Shown: positions 57,225 through 64,000 of the stretch, piece by piece
How the letters are laid out: each line of letters begins with the position of its first letter
Position numbering within the stretch: the stretch's first letter is position 1
Assembly: GCF_000321225.1 (NCBI RefSeq)
Contig: NW_004452134.1
Span: 17,004 to 81,003 of the forward strand
Length of the DNA stretch: 64,000 bases
From: Odobenus rosmarus divergens
Lineage: Eukaryota > Chordata > Mammalia > Carnivora > Odobenidae
Direction of reading: 5' to 3'
Notes under the pieces: generated by a model
Told to the model about the DNA's origin: nothing
Databases searched by the model: none
The model's input: the letters and a program-made list of their open reading frames with translations, nothing else
Position numbers and translations under genes: made by a program

Positions 57225-58657
57225 TTATGTGAAGAGATGCTCAAATAACGTAACCATAAAAATAGAATTTTAAAGATATTTTATTAAATGTATTATTTTT
57301 TTCTGGATTAGGCAACTTTTGTATAGTTCAGTTTTTAAAATTGTGTAACTGGTAATGATTTACTTTCATGTTCTAAGTAAATATTCACTTTCATACTTTT
57401 GTCTGTATTTGTTGTTTTCTGTTATTGAAAATTTTCCAAATTATATGAAGCTTTTGGCTTCAACATAATCTGAATTTGCACCAGTCACATTGTAACTGCT
57501 TGACAAATATTAGTACTCATGGCTAATATATATATATTATATATATACATAATATAATATATATATTATTGTATATAATACAAATAAATAGATGACTATA
57601 CATTTGTTTAATGAAATGTTAATGAAAAAAATTATGCACATTTTTGTAAGTACCCATTTTTAATTTCAGGTAGTCTCAGCTTATGTTCATTATTCAGAGA
57701 TTTTTTTTCAGTTTGCATTTGGATTATTAGCATTACATAACATTAGACTGAGCAACAAAAATAAAGGCATAGATGATTTTTAATCTAGGCAGCTAGAATG
57801 AAAGTAGATAGTTAAAAAAAAGTCAGTAAAGTCTCCATAAAACAATGCTTTGCCCAAGATGATAACTACTTGTATGTATACCTGTATGTATGCATACATA
57901 TATAAAATTAAAAGAGATTTCTTCAAGAGACTTGAAGTAGGAACGTAATATATAAGAATTTGAATTATAAACAAGAGAATATACTTTCCAAATATGAATG
58001 CATTCATGGATATACAGTATAATAATTTATGACTGAAATCTAATAAGCTTGCACAACTATCAAGGTATTCTACAAGTTTCTGAGTTATGAGTGGAGATAA
58101 AGTTTATATTAGAACTCTATCACTTGGAATTCTTCTACTCTATGTTACAAGAAAAAATAATGTTTGCCCCACTGTGTTGAACATATTGTCTTGAAAAGAA
58201 TTGGTATCAATTTTTGAAGCTTCAAGAATGAAGCATAAAATAAAAATACAGCTTGTCAGGAAAACATAGTGTAGCTGTTCGTGATACTGCAGTAGAAAGA
58301 GTTTTTGCAGATGACAGTTCAATCTAGTAAAAGCAATGGCATTTGAAAAGTATTAGATGTATTATCTATTTTACATAAAATAGATTTTACATGAATATAC
58401 ACACAGCATGGGTACACATATAATTTAACACTCCAAGAGTTAAATCTGTTGCCATTACTCACAATGGAAATTATGAAAAGCAATTTTGTGGTGGCTTTAA
58501 AAATATTTTAAAATGACTATATGACAGTATGTCATGTTGTTTTATATATCACAAATATAGTCATTTGACACAGCATGAAACAAAATGTTATTGCTGGGTC
58601 TACTACAATACAGTATCATTTGTTCAAAGTCCTTCAAACAAGTAGTGATTTAAAGGA
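57225..58657. other. Unassigned AT-rich sequence with a TA-rich repeat
   Basis: TA-rich imperfect repeat at 57524-57590. The remainder has no recognisable element; the reverse frames at 57780-58007 and 58140-58322 are AT-rich accidents. Confidence 0.42.
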
Positions 58658-58845
58658 AAGAATTATAAACTCCAAAGTCAAAAGGTCTGACTTTGAACCC
58701 CAAGCCTGCCCTTAAAGCTGTGTGATTATAAGTAAGTGGACTGACTTCTCTGTACCACTTTCTTTTGCTATAAAATTGTCAATAACATTTGTCTTTAAGT
58801 TGTATTTTGAAGATTAAATCAAATATGAAAAGGCACATTACAGGC
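58658..58845 (+). mobile_element. MIR SINE
   Basis: 'gtctgactttgaaccccaag', 'ctgtgtgattataagtaagt', 'ggactgacttctctgtacca', then 'ttttgaagattaaatcaaat' and 'gaaaaggcac' keep the plus-strand MIR order. Confidence 0.8.
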
Positions 58846-59152
58846 TACATACTCTCACCCTTGATGAAATTTCAGGTTCACTGTCCCTTCCACATAACCT
58901 CATGGGGAAAAAAAATTATTAGTAATCAAAGCAATAATAACAGTCTTAGAGAGGCACAATTTATGTCTAATATAAGTTATAGAGGTTGGGGTTTTCCCCC
59001 CCCATAGAAGAAACAAATGTTAAAATCTCCTTTTAATATTTTTGAGATTTTAGGAATCTAGAGAAAATTACCAAGGAGGCCATTGTGTCTATAACAATCT
59101 AATTTAAGACACTGACAAATGGAATTTATATATATTTATATGTGTGTGTATG

Positions 59153-59193
<41 letters not shown>

Positions 59194-59989
59194 AATTTTC
59201 CTTATTAGTGTAGAGACAAGAAGCCAGCTATAGAGTCTATTTTCTGGAATCAGTTCACTATACATATACTTCAAAACATTTCAGCAGTAGTAGATATTTT
59301 ACAAGTAATCTGGAATCCTAGTGTTTCCATAAATCAATACAAAATTGCTGGGACTCAAAAGTTTCTTTCCCTCCATCTAGGTACATGAGTGTGTTTGTCC
59401 CAGCTCAAAATAGATTAATGATAATTAAGAAAAATCAAACCAAGCAAAAGCACATTGTGATTTACTTAAGAAAGAGCTATTCCTTCTACTCATAAATGCG
59501 AGAAGAAAAACCAGTGAAGAAAATCCATGAACCACACATGCTAAAAGCCCTAGACAATTTATATTAATCATAACAGGAGTAAAAACATGAATGAAAACCT
59601 GACCAGAAGTAAAATCCGTAGGAGTTCTGAATTACCACAAACAAAGCATCTCAACATCTTAAGGAAGAATATACTTAAATATATTGTTGAAAGAAGTGAG
59701 CAAATACAGGTTAGAAAAAGATGTGTCTTCATAGTCACAGAAAAGAAACTCTAGGTAGCAAAATTTTCATAAAACACTTTCTTCTTAGTGTTTCTAAATG
59801 AGGGAAAGGAGCTATCTTGAATGTACAAAAATTTATATTCAATTGTGGTCAAATGCCTTATCAAAATTTTTAAATGAAAGATATAATATGGGTACTGTTT
59901 CCCTGTGTCTCATTCTTCCCTTCTGAAATAAACTTGCAGAAAACAATTCAAATTAAATGGCACTAACCATGTCCCAGGAATATATGACA
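58846..59989. other. Unassigned AT-rich sequence around a TA microsatellite
   Basis: No element recognised apart from the microsatellite and a C run at 58997-59003. Confidence 0.42.
59127..59191. repeat. TATA/TGTG compound microsatellite ending in (TA)16
   Basis: TA units, then TG and TATG units, then 33 bases of uninterrupted TA at 59159-59191. Probably polymorphic. Confidence 0.95.
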
Positions 59990-60110
59990 ATCAAATTGTA
60001 CATGCTATTTCTTTGGTCTTCCCAAGAATTCTGTGAGATATCAATTTTCCATTTTCTGATTTAGAAAAACAATGTATAGAAAAAAACAAGAAACTTGCAT
60101 AAAGTTAACT
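59990..60110 (-). mobile_element. MIR SINE fragment, weak
   Basis: 'cccaagaattctgtgagata', 'ccattttctgatttagaaaa' and 'gaaacttgcataaagttaac' follow the reversed MIR order. Heavily changed. Confidence 0.45.
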
Positions 60111-60139
60111 TTATAAAATGAGAACCATTTGCTTCTCCA

Positions 60140-61560
60140 TTGTCTGAAAGTTTGTACATCATTGGCATTTCTTTAAACATTTGGTGGAATTCACCAATGA
60201 AACTAACAGGACTTAGCTGTTTCAAATATTCAATTCCTTTTTAATAGATTATATGTGTAGCTTTTTGCCAGTTTTGATAGTTATGTTTCCCAAAGAATCA
60301 CTCTATTTAGTAAAATTGTAAATGTATCAGCATTAAGTTGTTCATAATATTTCTCTATCATTTTTAATGTCCATAGGATCTTTACTGATAGCCTCTCTAT
60401 TCTAGTTACCTGTTTGTTTGTGTTTTCTCTCTTTTTACCTTGATTAATCTTGCTGATGATAAAGACTGTCAGCATTATTCATCTTTTTGTATAATCAACT
60501 TTGGGCTTTGTTACTTTTGTCTATTTTTTTAATTTTCTATTTCATTTATTTCTAATCTTATCCTTACTATATCTTTTCTTCTATTTAATTTGGATTTAAT
60601 TTGCTCTTCATTTTTTGGCTCCAGATCACCTTTTTATTTCTTGAGTATATGTATTTAAATTTTTGAATTTCTCTTTCTACACTGCTTTAGCTACATCACG
60701 TAAATTGAGATACAATGTTTTACCAATTTTAGAATTATTTTCTAATTTTTCTTGCAAATTATTCTTTGACCCATGAACTATTTTGAAACATGTTGTTTAA
60801 TTTCAAAATATTGGGGGCTTTTTTAAGATATCTTATTTCCTTGATTTCTAACTAATTGAATTGTGTTCAAAACACATTCTACAAAATTTTGTTTTGAAAT
60901 ATATTGAGACTTAGTGAGTCTTATACTGAGGCCAAATATATAATCTATCTTGGTTTCAATTCCCTATGTGTACTTGTAAACAATGTATATTTTTCAGCTG
61001 TTGGGTTTATTTGAAATTATCCTTAATTGGGTCTCACTCATGAAGGATATCTTCATTGGATACAGAAATCTAGGTTATCACCGTCTCTATCTTTCTCTCT
61101 TTCCTCCTCCTTCTTTTGTACTTCCATGATGAAGTTTCTTTGTCTCGTGGCTTCAATCATTGTTAGTGAGAATTCAGCCATCATTCTTATAGTTGTGCCC
61201 CAGTACATACTGAGTCCTTCTTTTTATTTTCCTGGTTTCTTCATCCATTTCTCACAGGCTCTCCGCTTTTTAGTACCCTGCCAGCAAATCCCAGTTATCT
61301 CAGCATCCCCTAAACTCCCTTTCCACTCAAAGGCTCCAACTCCCTACACTGTTTAGGGAAGTGTCCCACAAAAAAATAAAATGGGTAAAAGATTATGCTC
61401 ACCTCATGTGTTTTCTTCCTTTCACAACCTGTCCTGCCTGTTATCTAATGCTCAAAGACCATTGCTCAGTTATCTTGTCCGATTTTATAGTTGTTAAGTA
61501 AGGGAAGGTAGGTAAGTCTGATACCATCTTCCCTTTTGTGATCATGGAAATCGTATTTTA
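60140..61560 (-). mobile_element. Ancient L1 (L1M/HAL1 type), reverse
   Basis: Antisense ORF2: 'gtggaattcaccaatgaaac', 'gggctttgttacttttgtct', 'gctttagctacatcacgtaa', 'ctttgacccatgaactattt', 'gttgggtttatttgaaatta'. It then passes into the 5'-type region 'cattggatacagaaatctag', 'cattgttagtgagaattcag' and 'gtccgattttatagttgtta'. The combination corresponds to the region also partly present at 29941-30240. No intact frame; the plus-strand frame 61027-61356 is noise. Confidence 0.8.
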
Positions 61561-61564
61561 ATAA

Positions 61565-62035
61565 GGAAATAGACAATAAGATCATTGATTTTAAAATATC
61601 TATGTTAGATACTAAGCACTAAGGATAATATAAATCAGAAACATGGTTAGGATGGCATATGTATGGAGGGGGAGGGAGGAAGGTGGGAGGGTGGTAGAGA
61701 AGTATTTGCTATTTTTAAAAGTAAACTAAAGAAAGTGAATGTGAGAATACATTAGCAGAGAACTAAGAGACAATCAGACATTGGTGGGAAAGACCTTCTA
61801 GGCAAAGGAGTAGCCAGTGCAAAGAACATGTGGCAGTGTTGCTAGAAAAACAAGGTAGCCAGCAAAACTGGAGGAAAATAGTAAGGGGAAGAGTGCTAGG
61901 AGATGAATTTAGAGATTTAAATAAGGATTAGATTAGATAGCATTTTACGGATCATTTAAAAGCCTATTGCTTTCTTTGAGTGAAAAAGAAGGCCAGCAGA
62001 GGGCCTTGAGCAGAGTTAGTTTACTATGCCTGGTT
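61565..62035 (-). mobile_element. L2 LINE remnant, reverse, with a G-rich gain
   Basis: 'ttagatactaagcactaagg', a purine run at 61666-61697, 'gaaagaccttctaggcaaag', 'ccagtgcaaagaacatgtgg', 'ggagatgaatttagagattt', 'aagcctattgctttctttga' and 'gggccttgagcagag' give the antisense L2 order. Confidence 0.72.
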
Positions 62036-62454
62036 TTATGTGCCACAAATAGTCCTTGTGAACCAGATTTAGGATTCTAAAATAGACTTGAGTCCTAGGA
62101 ATGCTGTGTTGTCACAAAGCTTCTGTATTTGAAGGAAATTTTACCTGACTGAGACATACTCCCAGGCTGTCTTGATTTAGCATGTTTTGCTAATCTTTGA
62201 GGACCTTGGACTTGTCTCTAAATGTCTCTTGATCTCATTCAAGCAATTCTCTGTAAAATCATAGGGCCAGTTGCCAACCTCAATTGTGCTAGTTAGCTAT
62301 TGCAATAGTAAAAATAACTTCTAAATTCTCAGGTACAAGAATTTCTAAGATAGGGGACATTCTCTTTCATTTAGTTTTCTGACTCATAGGACAGTGACTG
62401 TGCAGTGGTCTTGAGTGATGAGTTTATACACATATAACTCAAAGAAAGTATATC
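62036..62454. other. Unassigned sequence
   Basis: Nothing recognised with confidence; 'gtgctagttagctattgcaa' near 62286 hints at an old LTR edge. Confidence 0.35.
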
Positions 62455-62965
62455 AGTTTGATTGTTTGGGTTAAAAGGGAAATACTCTTTCCAAGTGACT
62501 TAAACAATAAAGGGGAATCATTGGCTTATAAAACTTGAAGGTCTGGTGGCTCAAGAATGTCACTGAAGATCCAGTTTTTTAAGACTCTCTTCTGCCATAA
62601 ATGGAGCTGGATTCACTCTAAAGTTGGCTCGCCTCTGGGTCCTAGTGGAGATGCCAGCAACTGGGCTACATGCTACATTCTCATCCAGCAAGAGCGCATT
62701 ATCTCAAGATCATCGAATAAATATATGACTTTCTTATTAATGAAACAATTCTGAATAGATCCCTGTGTTGAGAGGAGTGTCATGTTCTGATTGGCTTAGA
62801 CCTGGGTTGTCTGAAACTCTGTGTAAAGGGGAATAGAACAATACTGATTTAATTAAATAACTGGAAGCCTATCGATTATGTTAGAGGTAGAATCAATCCC
62901 CCCCTAAACAAAGCTGTTACAGCATGGGGAAGAATGAAGTGGATGCTAAGAAGACAGTGTACATA
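62455..62965. mobile_element. Ancient mid-repetitive element, family unknown
   Basis: 'agtgacttaaacaataaagg', 'gaatcattggcttataaaac', 'catgttctgattggcttaga' and 'ggaagaatgaagtggatgct' match, in order, a common mammalian repeat of MER/LTR type that I cannot name. The frame 62557-62754 lies inside it. Confidence 0.5.
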
Positions 62966-63131
62966 AAAGAGTAGATCTCACCAGTGCTGGGATCTCTTTA
63001 TCCAATGCATTCATACCTAGAAAGCTGACTCAACAGGCTACAGCTTTCACCCTCACAAGTGGAGGCAAGGATAGAGATCACCAGCATCTGGGTCCTTCTG
63101 GAATTAATGTGCTTCAGAACTGTTGTGGAGG

Positions 63132-63324
63132 ACTGATTGATTGATTGATTGATTGATTTGACAGAGAGAGAGCACAAGCATGGGGGACTGGCAGAGGGAG
63201 AGGGAGAAGCAGACTCCCTGCTGAGCAGGGAGCCAGATACAGAGCTCAATCCCAGGACCCTGGGATCATGACCTGAGCTGAAGGCAGACGCTTAACCTAC
63301 AGAGCCACCCAAGTGCTGCACCCC
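63132..63324 (-). mobile_element. CanSINE, minus strand, with (TGAT)n tail
   Basis: Reverse CanSINE: tail of six GATT/TGAT units instead of TTTATTTA, 'gacagagagagagcacaagc', 'gctcaatcccaggaccctgg', 'gcttaacctacagagccacc' and a changed head. The short duplication tgtggagg at 63124-63131 and 63325-63332 flanks it. Confidence 0.93.
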
Positions 63325-63332
63325 TGTGGAGG

Positions 63333-63744
63333 TGTTAATTTTAATGGCATAGGATTAGGCCAGATTAGGGTAGGATGAGTAAATGAGATATTCATCTGCT
63401 AAAATTTCCAATTACATCCAAAGAACAGGAAAACAGGTTCCTTTTGTTGACAAGGCAAATTTTTGAAGCAATTTGGGCCAAGAAGACAAACTCCATTAAT
63501 CGCTTAATATATTTGTTTTTGTTGAAGATATCTGATTAAGAAACATCAATTTTTTCAACAGTATGAGAGCATAGTTGTTAAACTGTAGCTTAGAAAATTG
63601 TATTTGGAATTAGAAGCATATTTTTTGCCAATTCCATTATAGTGGGTCTAGGATCTGGCTTAAGAACAAGTCTAGAGAACAGACCAAGACCACTTTGTAA
63701 TAGTAAAAATAATAATAGTAAAAACTCATTTAATTGCATATTTG
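63333..63744. other. Unassigned sequence
   Basis: Nothing recognised. Confidence 0.4.
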
Positions 63745-63900
63745 CCCTGTAACAGTAAAGAAATTCATATGCATTTACATACTTGATCTTCTTCATAATC
63801 TTATGAAGCAAATGAGATACAGGGCAAGTAAGCACCTTGCCAAAGGTCTCCCAGCAAATAAAGAGCATAGCTGAAAAATGCTCTCAGGTGTTCTAACTTC
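63745..63900 (-). mobile_element. MIR SINE, reverse
   Basis: 'catacttgatcttcttcata', 'atcttatgaagcaaatgaga', 'gcaagtaagcaccttgccaa', 'aggtctcccagcaaataaag' and 'agcatagctgaaaaatgctc' match the reversed MIR core and end. Confidence 0.72.
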
Positions 63901-64000
63901 AGCAGTCATACTGATGAGCATTTCACTTCTACCTAAGAGGTCATATAAGATCTTGTTCATTAGTTGTTAAAACAGTATACATAAACTGGTGAGATTTGTT

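Noticed and set aside
61027..61356. 109-codon frame with a hydrophobic centre
   Set aside because: It is the reversed 5'-type region of an ancient L1.
63132..63160. CRISPR-like or minisatellite array of GATT units
   Set aside because: The units are four bases long and form the SINE tail; there are no spacers.

Overview
This is a mammalian, non-coding, AT-rich stretch with no gene I can support. The organism is almost certainly a carnivoran. The window carries about 19 copies of the tRNA-derived CanSINE (box-A-like tggctcagttgg, box-B-like ggatcgagtcc, CT-rich middle, aaataaataaataaaatctt tail). The younger copies match the type I associate with arctoid carnivorans (bears, seals, mustelids) rather than the dog or cat types, and the younger L1 copies share a carnivoran 3' end. 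No open frame exceeds about 200 codons. The two longest are decayed L1 ORF2 sequence and most of the others I can explain run through SINE, L1 or L2 copies, so I read the window as intergenic or deep intronic.

Layout. 1-108 is an L1 fragment cut by the window edge. 0.1-7.2 kb is mostly unassigned sequence with L1, L2, MIR and three CanSINEs. 7.2-10.5 kb is repeat-poor and holds a candidate conserved block (9.47-9.99 kb). 10.5-17.1 kb mixes L2, MIR, an MLT1-type LTR and two CanSINEs. 17.5-19.7 kb is repeat-poor. 19.7-23.1 kb has an L2 split by a CanSINE, three more CanSINEs, an MLT2-type ERVL LTR and a MIR. 24.5-28.1 kb looks like an old minus-strand endogenous retrovirus remnant with an LTR in its middle. 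28.1-31.0 kb is a nest: ancient L1 hit by a hAT DNA transposon, two CanSINEs in opposite orientation and a younger L1. 31.6-33.0 kb is a 5'-truncated carnivoran L1 with the ORF2 C-terminus and a double 3' UTR. 33.8-48.6 kb is a mosaic of MIR and L2 copies split by CanSINEs, an MLT1 LTR and an unnamed element, plus a Tigger-like DNA transposon. 48.6-51.4 kb is repeat-poor with another candidate conserved block. 51.4-55.3 kb holds the CanSINE with the longest target duplication, a 105-base L1 tail and a second copy of the carnivoran L1 in reverse orientation with a CanSINE in its 3' UTR. 55.3-64 kb is AT-rich with MIRs, TA microsatellites, an ancient L1, an L2, an old unnamed repeat and two CanSINEs.

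The parts do not form a working system. What can be read is a layered insertion history: MIR, L2, old L1 and DNA transposons first, then ERVL/MaLR LTRs, then carnivoran L1s, then CanSINEs, many with intact target-site duplications showing L1-driven insertion. I did not find a previously undescribed biological system. The best leads are the duplicated L1 3' UTR, the nested retroviral region, and the repeat-poor blocks as possible regulatory elements. Family names come from memory of repeat consensus sequences and were not checked against a library.
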